From an uncultured Acidobacteriota bacterium (GTDB taxonomy: Bacteria; Acidobacteriota; Terriglobia; Terriglobales; Acidobacteriaceae), in contig CAINND010000089.1 in NCBI GenBank assembly GCA_903851035.1, forward strand, positions 51,220 through 115,219: a stretch of DNA of 64,000 nucleotides, read 5' to 3'. A program made the position numbers and the translations under genes. The first letter of the stretch is position 1. Each line of letters starts with the position of its first letter. Below, in pieces: positions 9,453 to 19,900 of the stretch. The notes beneath the pieces were generated by a model, which was given only the letters and a program-made list of their open reading frames with translations, did no database searches and was not told the DNA's origin.

Positions 9453-11996
9453 TTAGGTCAGCGTCATGGCGTCGACGTCCACAATCATGTTGCCACGCGG
9501 GATCTTCTGTTCAGCGGCGGCCGCGAGCATGGCGCGCAGTAAGAGGTTCAGCCGCTCGCGACCGGCGGCCTTCAGCACAAAGTGGAAACGGTAGTCGCGC
9601 TTGAGGCGGACGACCGGCGCTGGGGCGGGACCCATGACGCGAACACCCTCATGGCGCTCCTGCTCAAACCATTTGCCCAGCAGCCCGGCATAGCGCAGAG
9701 CGTCCGACTCACTCTCACTGCGCACTACTACGTTGGCCAGTGCGTCAAAGGGCGGATAGTGCATCCAGCCGCGGAAGCGCAGCTCTTTGTCGGCAAAGCC
9801 GTGGTAGTCATGATGCGCGGCAAACTGCACGGCGTAGTGATTTGGAAAATGAGTTTGCAGTACGACCTTGCCGGGCAGATTGCCACGGCCAGCGCGGCCC
9901 GCCACCTGGGTCAGCAGTTGGAAGGTGCGTTCGGCGGCTCGGAAGTCCGGCAGGCCGAGCGCGGTATCGGCTCCGACGACGCCGACCAGCGTGACGCCAT
10001 GCACGTCGTGTCCCTTGGCAATCATCTGCGTGCCCACAAGAAGATCGAGCTCTCCGGACTGAAAGCGGCAGAGCATCTGCTCAAAGTCGGCGTGGCCGCG
10101 GATGGTGTCACGATCCATGCGTCCGATGCGCGCCTGAGGAAAGGCGGAGTGCAGAATGTCCTCCAGCTTTTCGGCGCCCGTGCCCAGGAACTGCACGTAA
10201 TCGCTACCACACTTGGCGCACCGCTTGGGCACCGGTGCCTGGAATCCACAGTAGTGGCAGAGCAGGCAGCGGCGCGCGCGATGGTAAGTCATGGCCACGG
10301 CACAGTCGCGGCATTGCACGGTGTCTCCGCAGGCGCGGCACATGACCCAGGACGAAAAGCCGCGGCGGTTGAGCAGCAGCATGGCCTGCTCGCCGCGGCC
10401 CAGTGCTCCGGTAAGTTCCTCGGTCAGGCGGCGGCTGAGCACCGTCTCCTTGCCCGTCTGCGCGAATTCCTCGCGCATGTCCACCAGTTCAACCTCCGGC
10501 AGCGGACGTTCCTGCACGCGGTCGGGCAGCTCGACCAGCGCGTACTTGCCACGCGTGGCGTTGTGATAACTCTCCAGCGAAGGCGTGGCCGAGCCCATGA
10601 CAACCGTGGCGCCGAGTGCATGCGCCCGCACCACGGCCACATCGCGCGCGTGGTAGCGCGGCGTTTCCTGCTGCTTGTAGCTGTGATCGTGTTCCTCGTC
10701 CACCAGTATGAGCGCGAGGTCACGGACGGGAGCGAAGATGGCCGAGCGAGTACCGACGGCGATGCGCGCCTCCCCGCTCTGGATGCGCCGCCACTGCGCG
10801 GCACGCTCGGCGTCACTGAGTGAAGAGTGTAGGATGGCCACCTCATCACCGAAGATGCCGTAGAGGTCGGCGGCCACGCCGGGAGTGAGACCGATCTCCG
10901 GCACCAGCAGCAGCGAGCCGCGCCCGGAGGCCAACACCTTCTGCATCGCAGCCAAATACACGGCTGTTTTTCCCGAGCCGGTGACGCCATGCAGCAGCAC
11001 GGCCTGGAAGCGCCGCTCCTCGACTGACGACAGTATCTGCTTCAGGGCTTTCTTCTGATCCGGCGTAAAGAGAAAGTCGAGCGTGGTGCGCGGCTTCATC
11101 TGCGGAATGGCCTGCGCCGCCGGTTCCTCGACGATCTCCACCAGTCCATGGCGCACAAGCGTCTGCAAAGAGCTGGGCGACGCACCGGCCTCGCGCAGGG
11201 ACTCAGCGGGTAGACGGCCATCGGCGGCGCGCAGCAGGTCGAGAATCTTCTGCTGACCGGCGTTGAGTTTGGCTGGCTTCCGTTCGTCAGGATTCGGATC
11301 GGCATGCTCAGAGGCTGCCGCGTCATTCCGCAGCAAGGCGTTATCCCGCAACACAACATGGCGCACCATGCGACGGGCATCGCGCGCGCCGCTGAGGTCC
11401 TCGCGGACAATCCACTTCTTCTGCATCAGCGAGCGCAGCAACTCGCGTGTGGCACCCAGCTCACGCAGACGCTCCTCGCGCACAAGCTCGCCCTCGCTGA
11501 GCGCATCGAGCACGGCGTATTCCGCCATGACGCCGCGCGCCTCGCCGCCCGAGCGCTGGAAGAATCCCGGCGGCGCCGCGTCGTAAAGAATCTCAGTTCC
11601 GAGATCGGTGATGAGATAGCCGAAGGCCTGGCGGAACTCCGCCTGCAACGGCAGCATGGAGCGATAAACCTCGCCGATGGGCGCCAAGTAGTAGCGTGCA
11701 ATCCACTGCCCCAGGGCCAGCAGCGGCTCATCCAGGACGGGCACCGCATCCAGCACCTGCAGGATCTTTTTCAGCTTTCGCGTGGGCGACTCGTTGTGCA
11801 CGCGCACCACGATGCCACTGAGTTTTTTCTCCGCTCCGGCGCCGAAGGGTACGACGACGCGCCCGCCGACGATGGGCTCAAGGGCTCCGGCCTCATAGGT
11901 GAATAGCTGGTCGAGTGGAACCGGAAGGGCTACGTCGCAGTAGAGCGTCTGCTCCACAGGCAAGAGAGACTCCTGCTGGGTGCGCTTGGCGGTCAT
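9453..11996 (-). CDS. priA: Primosomal protein N' / replication restart helicase
   Basis: LLHGVTGSGKTAVYL, DEEHDHSYKQ, zinc-binding CRACGDTVQCRDCAVAMTYH; ATG at 11996 overlaps the UDG stop (TGATG). Track ORF start 12335 lies inside the UDG gene. Confidence 0.93.
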   Translation of the reverse strand: MTAKRTQQESLLPVEQTLYCDVALPVPLDQLFTYEAGALEPIVGGRVVVPFGAGAEKKLSGIVVRVHNESPTRKLKKILQVLDAVPVLDEPLLALGQWIARYYLAPIGEVYRSMLPLQAEFRQAFGYLITDLGTEILYDAAPPGFFQRSGGEARGVMAEYAVLDALSEGELVREERLRELGATRELLRSLMQKKWIVREDLSGARDARRMVRHVVLRDNALLRNDAAASEHADPNPDERKPAKLNAGQQKILDLLRAADGRLPAESLREAGASPSSLQTLVRHGLVEIVEEPAAQAIPQMKPRTTLDFLFTPDQKKALKQILSSVEERRFQAVLLHGVTGSGKTAVYLAAMQKVLASGRGSLLLVPEIGLTPGVAADLYGIFGDEVAILHSSLSDAERAAQWRRIQSGEARIAVGTRSAIFAPVRDLALILVDEEHDHSYKQQETPRYHARDVAVVRAHALGATVVMGSATPSLESYHNATRGKYALVELPDRVQERPLPEVELVDMREEFAQTGKETVLSRRLTEELTGALGRGEQAMLLLNRRGFSSWVMCRACGDTVQCRDCAVAMTYHRARRCLLCHYCGFQAPVPKRCAKCGSDYVQFLGTGAEKLEDILHSAFPQARIGRMDRDTIRGHADFEQMLCRFQSGELDLLVGTQMIAKGHDVHGVTLVGVVGADTALGLPDFRAAERTFQLLTQVAGRAGRGNLPGKVVLQTHFPNHYAVQFAAHHDYHGFADKELRFRGWMHYPPFDALANVVVRSESESDALRYAGLLGKWFEQERHEGVRVMGPAPAPVVRLKRDYRFHFVLKAAGRERLNLLLRAMLAAAAEQKIPRGNMIVDVDAMTLT

Positions 11997-12862
11997 CAGG
12001 CCTCGGGCGAGGCGCCGGCGCCGCGCGCGGGCAGCGGCATGCCGAGGTGCTTCATCACCAGTTGGAGGTCGGCCCATGCCTCTTTCTTCTGCCGCGGATC
12101 GCGCAGCAGGTACGCCGGGTGATAGGTGACGACCAGGCTGGTGGTGAACTCGGCATCGCGCTCCGGTGCCGCGTGCGGCAGCACGGGATGAAACTCGTAA
12201 ACGCGGCCGCGCAGGTTGGCCATGGAATCCGATGTACCCAGCAGGTACTTGGCGGCCGTGGCGCCCAGCGCTACCACAACCTGCGGACGCACCACGCTCA
12301 ACTGGCGCATCAGGAAGCCTCCGCAGGTGTCGCACTCATCGCGTTCCGGCGTGCGGTTTTGCGGCGGACGACACTTGACCACATTGGCGATGTACACCTG
12401 CTCGCGGCGCAATCCCATGGCGTTGATCATTTTGTTCAGCAGTTGCCCGGCGCGGCCAACAAAGGGCTCGCCCTGCGCGTCTTCATCCGCGCCCGGACCT
12501 TCGCCGACAAACATGATGCGCGCCTGCGGATCTCCGACGCCAAATACGAGGTTGGTGCGCGTTGCGCCAAGGCGGCAACGTTGACAATCGCCGATATCTT
12601 CTCGAATCACCTTGAGCGCGGTAGGCTTATCGGCCAGCACCGCGGCCAGAATGGCGGGATCGGTCGGCGCATCGACAGGCTCAGTCGGCGCGGCTACAAC
12701 TTCATTCACCGGCACGGCTAGTTCCTCGCGGGCAATGGCCTGTAGCCAGGCGGCGTCGGCAGGCACATCACGGCGATACAGATCGTAGATGCCAAGCTCG
12801 CGATAGTAGCGCACGGCCTCGGCAACGGCGCGGCTGCTGGCTTCATCCAGGACTTTCGCCAT
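11996..12862 (-). CDS. Uracil-DNA glycosylase, family 4/5 (Fe-S type)
   Basis: [52 protein letters not shown]. Confidence 0.92.
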   Translation of the reverse strand: MAKVLDEASSRAVAEAVRYYRELGIYDLYRRDVPADAAWLQAIAREELAVPVNEVVAAPTEPVDAPTDPAILAAVLADKPTALKVIREDIGDCQRCRLGATRTNLVFGVGDPQARIMFVGEGPGADEDAQGEPFVGRAGQLLNKMINAMGLRREQVYIANVVKCRPPQNRTPERDECDTCGGFLMRQLSVVRPQVVVALGATAAKYLLGTSDSMANLRGRVYEFHPVLPHAAPERDAEFTTSLVVTYHPAYLLRDPRQKKEAWADLQLVMKHLGMPLPARGAGASPEA

Positions 12863-14107
12863 CTAGCTGGTCACCTTCGGCGCCTTCTGCTGCGCGCGCA
12901 AGGCCACCAGGGCATCTAGAATGCGGCCCGCCATCTCCAGCTTACTCATCTCAGGTATCTCGATCTCGTCGTCGGCGGTGAGTATGCGGCCGGCATTGCG
13001 GTCACTGCTGAAGCCAATGCCGGGGCGCGAAACGTCGTTGCAGACGATGGCGTCCAGATGCTTGCGCTGTAGCTTGCCGCGCGCGTGAGAGACAACGTTT
13101 TCGGTCTCGGCGGCAAAGCCCACCAGTAACTGTCCGGGGGCGCGGCGAGAGCCCAGCTCGGCCAGAATGTCTGCTGTCGGCACCAGTTCCAGGGTTAGTG
13201 AACCTTCGCGCTTAATCTTTTGAGAAGACTGAACGGCAGGCGTGAAGTCGGCAACGGCGGCGGTCATGATGGTGATACTGGCCTTTGCAAACCGTTCGAG
13301 CATCGCCGCACGCATCTCTGCCGTGGTTTCCACCGAGACAAACTCATCCAGCGCAGGAGGCGTTAATGCTGTCGGACCACTCACCAGTGTCACATGGGCT
13401 CCACGACGGCGCGCAGCTTCGGCAATCGCGTAGCCCATTTTGCCGCTGGAGCGGTTGCCGACAAAGCGCACCGGATCAATCGGCTCCATGGTTGGCCCGG
13501 CGGAGACGAGAATATGCTCGCCCTTCAAATCCTGTGACTGCGTAACTCGGGCCAGCACGGCCTCCACAATCTCGTCCACCTCGGCCAGGCGGCCTTCACC
13601 GGTCATGCCGCAGGCCAGGTATCCGGAACCGGGCTCCACGATGGTGACGCCGCGCTCACGCAGAGTGGCAAGGTTCGCCTGCGTCGCCGCATGCCGCCAC
13701 ATATTTACATTCATCGCGGGCGCCACAATCACCGGAGCGGTGGTGGCCAGGTACAGCGTACTGAGAAAGTCCTCTGATAATCCTTGCGCAAATCGAGCCA
13801 GCGTGGCCGCCGTGGCCGGAGCTACCACCAGTGCATCAATGGACTGTGCCACGGAGATATGTTCGACCGAACTATCCAGCGTGGCTGTGGCATCCCCATA
13901 AGTTACATCAGACGAATCGCGCTGCGCGAACATCCGGGTGATGACTTTTTCGCCGGTGAGCGCGGCAAAGGTCAGGGGACGCACAAACTCCTGCGCTGCA
14001 TCGGTCATTACCACCTGCACGCGGAAGCCGCGATCCTGTAGCCGACGCGCCAGTTCCGCGGCCTTATAGGCGGCAACGCCACCTGTCACTCCCAGTGCGA
14101 TCTTCAT
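12863..14107 (-). CDS. coaBC: Bifunctional phosphopantothenoylcysteine decarboxylase / phosphopantothenate-cysteine ligase
   Basis: MKIALGVTGGVAAYKAAELARRLQ...APAMNVNMW...SAGPTMEPIDPVRFVGNRSSGKMG. Confidence 0.95.
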   Translation of the reverse strand: MKIALGVTGGVAAYKAAELARRLQDRGFRVQVVMTDAAQEFVRPLTFAALTGEKVITRMFAQRDSSDVTYGDATATLDSSVEHISVAQSIDALVVAPATAATLARFAQGLSEDFLSTLYLATTAPVIVAPAMNVNMWRHAATQANLATLRERGVTIVEPGSGYLACGMTGEGRLAEVDEIVEAVLARVTQSQDLKGEHILVSAGPTMEPIDPVRFVGNRSSGKMGYAIAEAARRRGAHVTLVSGPTALTPPALDEFVSVETTAEMRAAMLERFAKASITIMTAAVADFTPAVQSSQKIKREGSLTLELVPTADILAELGSRRAPGQLLVGFAAETENVVSHARGKLQRKHLDAIVCNDVSRPGIGFSSDRNAGRILTADDEIEIPEMSKLEMAGRILDALVALRAQQKAPKVTS

Positions 14108-14189
14108 ACGTTGCTCTTCCCTGCGGATTAGATGCGCGCGGAAGCTCCCTGGATGGCCGCAGCCATCCTGCCCGGTCCTCCACAGAGGA

Positions 14190-14405
14190 CTAGGCTGCGC
14201 CGGACTCCGTTACCGGAACAATCACCGGGATGGGCTTGGTCTCCCACTTCACCTTGTCGGCCTGCAGCTCCTGCTCGGCAATGCGGCAGGGCTTGGTGGA
14301 ACTGGTGGCAATCAGCGGTGTGGCGCCGGACTGTAGTTGCCGGGCACGCTGCGCCGCCACCAGAATATACCGATAGTTGCTGTCAAATCCGTTGTAGAGT
14401 TCCAC
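14190..14405 (-). CDS. rpoZ: DNA-directed RNA polymerase subunit omega
   Basis: NYRYILVAAQRARQLQSGATPLIATSSTKPCRIAEQEL; between coaBC and gmk, a common arrangement. Confidence 0.85.
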   Translation of the reverse strand: MELYNGFDSNYRYILVAAQRARQLQSGATPLIATSSTKPCRIAEQELQADKVKWETKPIPVIVPVTESGAA

Positions 14406-14423
14406 TTTGCTCCCCCTGTAAAG

Positions 14424-15119
14424 TCATGCAGTGGCCCTGCGAAAGCTCTCCAGAATCGGTCCCAAGATGGGCCGGACATTTTCTAACCGCCGGCTCTCCG
14501 CCAACTTTGTCATCTGCTCCTCGTCGCTGCGTGAAGGCTTTCTTCCCTCCGCCTTCAAGCGCTCGGAGAGGATGATGGCCTTCAGCGCGTCAATCGAATC
14601 GCTGAGTTGGTCGTTTACCAGAATGTAGTCGTATTCCTCGTATTTTTCAATCTCCCGGGTGGCCGTCTCCAGCCGCCGCTGGATGACCGCCTCGTCGGTC
14701 ATGCGTTCGGCTGAGCTGCGCCGCCGCAGTCGCTTCTCCAACTCCTGCCGATTCGGCGGCAGAATGAAGATGCTGACCGCGTCCGGAAGATTCTTCTGTA
14801 TCTGTCCGGCGCCCTGCACGTCGATATCCAGCAGCAGGTCGTGGCCGCGCCCGGTGGCGTCCTGCAGAAAGCGTTTGGCCGTTCCGTAATAGTTGCCGAA
14901 GACATCGGCGTACTCCAGGAACTCGCCGCGCTCGATCATGCGCTCGAAGACTTCGCGGCTGGTGTAGTAATACTCGCGGCCGTTCTCCTCGCTGCCGCGC
15001 GGCATGCGCGTGGTGTAGCTGACGCTGAACTCAAGCCGGTCGACATTCGTGCGAATCGCATTGACCAGCGTGGATTTGCCGCTGCCCGAAGGCGCCGAGA
15101 TGATGAATACGGGTGTCAT
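14424..15119 (-). CDS. gmk: Guanylate kinase
   Basis: MTPVFIISAPSGSGKSTLVNAIRTNV...SVSYTTRMPRGSEENGREYYY. Confidence 0.95.
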   Translation of the reverse strand: MTPVFIISAPSGSGKSTLVNAIRTNVDRLEFSVSYTTRMPRGSEENGREYYYTSREVFERMIERGEFLEYADVFGNYYGTAKRFLQDATGRGHDLLLDIDVQGAGQIQKNLPDAVSIFILPPNRQELEKRLRRRSSAERMTDEAVIQRRLETATREIEKYEEYDYILVNDQLSDSIDALKAIILSERLKAEGRKPSRSDEEQMTKLAESRRLENVRPILGPILESFRRATA

Positions 15120-16003
15120 TCTACGTTTTGCACCTGTTCACGTGATTTTTCAATGTCGCTCTTGAGCGCCAGCCCCAGCTCGGTGATGCGCGTCGCGTCG
15201 CCGGCCAGTCCCGTGGTCTTGCTGAGCATGGTGTTGGCTTCGCGATTCATCTCCTGCAGCAGGAAGTCGAGCTTCTTGCCCACCTCAGCGCCCTCCACCA
15301 GCAGGGCTCGGAAATGTTTAATGTGTGTCTGCATGCGCACGATTTCTTCCTGCACGTCGCTGCGCTCGGCCAGCATTGCCGCCTCCTGCAGCAGGCGATC
15401 CGGTTCGGCCTTGCCCTCCAGCAGTTCGTTCATGCGCTGGCGGATGCGCTCCAGATGCGCGGCTAGCACGGTGTCGCGCAGCTTTTCCACCTCGGCCGTG
15501 TTGCGCTCCAACTGGTCCATGCGGGTTTCTAACTCGGCGCGTGTGTGGTCGCCCTCCAGTCGGCGATTGGCGTTCAGAGCTTCAATCAGTTCACCGGCGG
15601 CGGCGAGCAATGCGCCTTGCAGCGCTTCCTCTTCCGGCATCTCACTGGAGGCCGAGAGCACTCCGTTGAGCCGAAAGATGCCGTTCAGGTCCGGTTCCCC
15701 CTTCAAACCCAGTTCGTCGGAAAGATCACGGAAGGCATTCACATAGCCAGCCACCAGCTCGCGGTTCACGCTGATGCCACTGGCCCCGGCGTATTCGAGC
15801 GCTAGCGACAGTTCGACGTGGCCGCGGTGCATCTTCTCCTTCACCAGCTTGCGTAACTGCTGTTCAAACAGCTCGCTGCGCGCAGGCAGCCGGAGGTGCA
15901 AGTCAAGAAAGCGATGGTTCACGCTCTTGGCGGTAAAGGTGTAAGCCGTCTTGCCATGCTCGCCCTTCAACTGGGCAAAGCCTGTCATGGAGCGGATCGT
16001 CAT
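15116..16003 (-). CDS. YicC family endoribonuclease-like protein
   Basis: MTIRSMTGFAQ...AKSVNHRFLDLHLRLP...FLLQEMNREANTMLSK; overlaps gmk start by 4 bp. Confidence 0.92.
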   Translation of the reverse strand: MTIRSMTGFAQLKGEHGKTAYTFTAKSVNHRFLDLHLRLPARSELFEQQLRKLVKEKMHRGHVELSLALEYAGASGISVNRELVAGYVNAFRDLSDELGLKGEPDLNGIFRLNGVLSASSEMPEEEALQGALLAAAGELIEALNANRRLEGDHTRAELETRMDQLERNTAEVEKLRDTVLAAHLERIRQRMNELLEGKAEPDRLLQEAAMLAERSDVQEEIVRMQTHIKHFRALLVEGAEVGKKLDFLLQEMNREANTMLSKTTGLAGDATRITELGLALKSDIEKSREQVQNVE

Positions 16004-17856
16004 GATGGGTCGCCGCTTCCTTCCTGGGCCGAGGCGCGTGGCGCGTCAGCATCCACAAATTGCAGGTCGTGCAGGCGGCGGTAGGTTCCCAGCCGCGACA
16101 TTAACTCTTCATGCGTGCCGCTGTCGGCTATCTGGCCATTCTCCAGCACAATAATTCTATCGGCCCTGCGCACAGTGGAAAGCCGATGCGCGATGACAAA
16201 GACCGTGCGGTCGGCCATCAGGTTCTGCAACGCGGCCTGCACCAGTGCCTCGCTCTCGCTATCCAGCGCGCTGGTGGCTTCATCCAGAATCAGCACGGGA
16301 GCGTTTTTTAGCAGCGCGCGGGCAATACTCAGCCGCTGGCGCTCGCCGCCGCTGAGGCGGAAGCCACGCTCGCCAATGACCGTGTCGTAGCCCTCCGGCA
16401 TGCGCAGGATGAAATCATGCGCCAGTGCGGCCTTTGCGGCACGCTCCACCTCGGCTTGTGAGACTTGCGGCTGCCCGTATGCAATATTGTTACGCACCGT
16501 GTCGTTGAAGAGCATCGTCTCCTGCGCCACAATGCCAATCTGTCCACGCAAGGAGGCCAGTGAGACCTCGCGAATATCATTGCCATCCACCAGGATGCAT
16601 CCGCCGGTCACATCGAAGAAGCGCGGAATCAGATGTACCAGCGTGCTTTTGCCAGCTCCGCTGCCGCCCACAATGGCCAGCAGCTCACCAGCTTTGACTT
16701 CAAGATTCACTCCGCTCAGCACCTCGCGGGCGTCTTCCCCGTCGTTATAGCGGAAGCGCACGTCCTCAAAGCGGATGGAATCATGAAAGCGGCCCAGCTT
16801 GCGCGCCAGGGTCTTCTCCCGCACTTCATCCTTGGCGTCCATGAAGCTGAAGACCGACTCTGATGAGCCGAGTGCCTGCTGAAAGCTGTTATAGAAGGTG
16901 GAGAATTTACGCACCGGCTGGTACAGCAGGATGGTGGCCGTAATGAAGGTCATGAAGTCACCGATCCTCATCGTGCCATGGCTGATGCTGTCGCTGCCCA
17001 GCTTGAGCAGCAAGGCCACGGCCACGGCACCCAGCAGGTCCATCAGCGGAGAGCTGACGGCCATGGCCACCACGTAGCGCATATTGGCCGAAAACAAACG
17101 CTTGGCCGCCGCCTTGAAGCGCATGGTCTCCCAAAGCTCCATGCTGAATGCCTTGACGATGCGGTTGCCGGTGATCGTCTCATGCAAAATGTTCTGAATC
17201 TCGGCCAGCTTGTCCTGCCCCTTGCGCGTAGTGCTGCGTACCTGGCGGCCAATCTTGCGCGAGCTCATGGTAATGACCGGCACAAAGATCAGCAGGATCC
17301 AGGCCCGCTTGCCGCCCACGGCAATCACCAGCGCCACGTTGAAGACAAAGATGAAGAACTGTTGCAGGAATTCGGCCAGCACGCTCGACATGGCGAACTG
17401 CACCTTGTCAATGTCGTTGATGATGGCCGACACCAGCTTGCCCGTGGGATTGCGCTGGAAGAAGGCCGCCGAGCGCCGCATCACGCTCTCATAAATGTCA
17501 TTGCGCAGATCGGTGACCAGCCCGAAGCCCGCGTAATTCACCAGGTAGGTGCCAACGTAGTCGAATATGCCCTTGAGAAAGACCGAGGCAACCAGGGCGA
17601 AGGCCACCATCTGCCATGGATCGTGCAGCGCACCCGGCACAAACTGGTTCAGGTAAACGATGTAATGCGTGCGCGGTATCTTGAAAAGCATCATGGGCCC
17701 GGCACGTTCGACGCTGAAAACATGGTCGAAGATGGGGCGCAGAAGAGCGATGCGGAAGGCCTCCAGCAGGCCGACCATGGCAAACAAGACGAGGCTGGCA
17801 AATAACTGCGGCCAGTAGGGGCGCACGTACCACAGCAGACGGATCAGTCTACGCAT
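16000..17856 (-). CDS. MsbA-like ABC exporter (fused permease and ATPase)
   Basis: GGSGAGKSTLVHLIPRF, LSGGERQRLSIARALLKNAPVLILDEATSALD; N-terminal TM region. Confidence 0.92.
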   Translation of the reverse strand: MRRLIRLLWYVRPYWPQLFASLVLFAMVGLLEAFRIALLRPIFDHVFSVERAGPMMLFKIPRTHYIVYLNQFVPGALHDPWQMVAFALVASVFLKGIFDYVGTYLVNYAGFGLVTDLRNDIYESVMRRSAAFFQRNPTGKLVSAIINDIDKVQFAMSSVLAEFLQQFFIFVFNVALVIAVGGKRAWILLIFVPVITMSSRKIGRQVRSTTRKGQDKLAEIQNILHETITGNRIVKAFSMELWETMRFKAAAKRLFSANMRYVVAMAVSSPLMDLLGAVAVALLLKLGSDSISHGTMRIGDFMTFITATILLYQPVRKFSTFYNSFQQALGSSESVFSFMDAKDEVREKTLARKLGRFHDSIRFEDVRFRYNDGEDAREVLSGVNLEVKAGELLAIVGGSGAGKSTLVHLIPRFFDVTGGCILVDGNDIREVSLASLRGQIGIVAQETMLFNDTVRNNIAYGQPQVSQAEVERAAKAALAHDFILRMPEGYDTVIGERGFRLSGGERQRLSIARALLKNAPVLILDEATSALDSESEALVQAALQNLMADRTVFVIAHRLSTVRRADRIIVLENGQIADSGTHEELMSRLGTYRRLHDLQFVDADAPRASAQEGSGDPS

Positions 17857-18001
17857 GAGGCACTCGCGCGACGGCCCGGCGTCGGGATGGGTTGCTGGGA
17901 GCCAAGACTTGATTTTACTGGAAGCCGCGCCCGCACGTCAGTTCACGCGTCACAGCCGTTGGCTAAGCGGCGTCACCCGGCGGGTGCACCGCCGCCGCCT
18001 T

Positions 18002-18943
18002 TTAACTCTTGGCGGGGCTGTCGCGGTGTTCTACCTTGACGCGGTAGCCTTGCTTGGCCAGCAGCTTTTTGAACTCCTCGGCCAAAAACACCGAGCGGTG
18101 CTGACCACCGGTGCATCCAAAGGCAATTGTCAGGTAACTTTTGCCCTCCGCCACGTAATGCGGCAGCAGGAACTTGAGCAGGTCCATCGTCTTGGTGATG
18201 AACTCCTGCGTCTGTGGGAAGGAACGTATGTACTTGGCCACCAGCGGGTTGCGCCCCGTGTGCGGCCTGAACTCCGGAATGAAGTGCGGATTGGGCAGGA
18301 AACGCACGTCGAAGACCAGGTCCGCGCTCTCCGGCACGCCGTTCTTAAAACCAAAACTCAAAGTCGAGATCAGCAGCGGCTGCCGCGCCTCACTCGTCGT
18401 TTTGAACATCTCCACCAGGTGCGTGCGCAGCTCGTGGACGTTGAACTTTGAAGTGTCAATCTCCAGATCGGCGATGTTGCGGATAGGCTCCAGGCGGCGG
18501 CGCTCGTTGCGCAGCGAGCTGATGACGCTGGCCGCGCCTCCCAGTGGATGGGGGCGTCGCGTCTCACTGAAGCGACGCACCAGCACTTTGTCACTGGTCT
18601 CCAGGTAGATGAGCGTGACGTCCAACCGCTTTTTGATGCCGGCGATGATGGCGGGCAGCTTTTCCAGGCGGCTGCCCTCACGGATGTCCACCACGATGGC
18701 TGCGTTGCGGTTGTCGCGCGCGTCCTCAACCAACTGCGCAAAGCTCGGGATGAGCTCGGCCGGAAGATTGTCCACGCAGTAGTAGCCCATGTCCTCAAAT
18801 ACTTTGAGGGCGGTGATCTTGCCGCTGCCGCTCAGGCCGGTAATCATCACCAGCCGGGCACGGGGAGCATCCTCCTGCGCCACTGCCGGATGCTTCGGCT
18901 CGGGCACGGGCTTGGGAACCGCTTTGCGCTTTTTACCTGCCAT
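18002..18943 (-). CDS. rapZ: RapZ/YvcJ-type RNase adapter / nucleotide-binding protein
   Basis: MITGLSGSGKITALKVFEDMGYYCVDNLPAELIPSFAQL...FGCTGGQHRSVF; start at internal Met 18943. Confidence 0.88.
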   Translation of the reverse strand: MAGKKRKAVPKPVPEPKHPAVAQEDAPRARLVMITGLSGSGKITALKVFEDMGYYCVDNLPAELIPSFAQLVEDARDNRNAAIVVDIREGSRLEKLPAIIAGIKKRLDVTLIYLETSDKVLVRRFSETRRPHPLGGAASVISSLRNERRRLEPIRNIADLEIDTSKFNVHELRTHLVEMFKTTSEARQPLLISTLSFGFKNGVPESADLVFDVRFLPNPHFIPEFRPHTGRNPLVAKYIRSFPQTQEFITKTMDLLKFLLPHYVAEGKSYLTIAFGCTGGQHRSVFLAEEFKKLLAKQGYRVKVEHRDSPAKS

Positions 18944-19091
18944 AGCCGTAACTTTATCAGCAGAGGGCTTGGCCGACAATCCACCTTCCGGCCATCCGCT
19001 GCTTCCGCCCACTGTCAAAGACAGCGGAATAAAAACACGACGGGCGGCCCTGTTGGCCGCCCGCGCTACTGTTCAGATTGTCTCGTCACTC

Positions 19092-19688
19092 CTACGGCAC
19101 TTCAATCAGCCCCAACTTGCCGTCCTTGCGGCGGTGCAGCACTCGCAGGTCGCCCTGCTTGTCGCGAAAGACCAGCACGCCCAGGTCGCGGAACTCGCAT
19201 TCCTTGACTGCCTCCTCGATGGTCAGCGGCTGTACGGCCACCGCGTCCTGGCTCTTCACCAGGTGCGCCTCGCTCATCTTGGCCCGCGCCGGGAAGCGAT
19301 GCACAACCACCGGCACTTCCGTGACGTTTGGTGTGCGCTGCACCTTCACGGGTTCTTCAACCTCCTCGGGCACGGCCTTCCATGCGGGCTTCACGCCGCG
19401 CTTGGTGTCGCGCTTGCGGGTATTCAGCTTCAGCGCCTGCTTCTCAATGTGCTCGAGCGCCTCGTCGATGGCCGAGTAAATGTCGGCGGCTTCGCCCCGG
19501 CCCACCAGCTTCTTTGTCCGGCGGGTCAGCGTGATCTCGGCAATGCGCCTCTGCCGCTCTGCGATAAGAATGACCTTGCTGGTGCAGTTGTCGCCCACAA
19601 TCTTGGCGAGCTTGGCCAGCCCGGCCTCCACTTCCTTGCGTATCTTGGGAGTAATTTCGAATTGCCTTCCGGTGAAATCAACGATCAT
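19092..19688 (-). CDS. hpf: Ribosome hibernation promoting factor (long form)
   Basis: MIVDFTGRQFEITPKIRKEVEAGLAKLAKIV... and C-terminal KSQDAVAVQPLTIEEAVKECEFRDLGVLVFRDKQGDLRVLHRRKDGKLGLIE. Confidence 0.9.
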   Translation of the reverse strand: MIVDFTGRQFEITPKIRKEVEAGLAKLAKIVGDNCTSKVILIAERQRRIAEITLTRRTKKLVGRGEAADIYSAIDEALEHIEKQALKLNTRKRDTKRGVKPAWKAVPEEVEEPVKVQRTPNVTEVPVVVHRFPARAKMSEAHLVKSQDAVAVQPLTIEEAVKECEFRDLGVLVFRDKQGDLRVLHRRKDGKLGLIEVP

Positions 19689-19900
19689 TCGATTCCCCCT
19701 CCTGGGACCCTCCGGCAGTTGGGCCGCCGGATACGGCCCGCGGGCCCGGCCCTCCATTGCGGACGGCTGAAGTCGCTGGCCCCGGACCAGGACGCCTATC
19801 CTTAGGATCGGCATCCGTGCCACGGAAAAACTCCGTGGGCGTTTGGTTATATCAGAAGTGGAAGTTGGCTGCCAGTACCAGAAGGGTGAAAACGTGAAAA

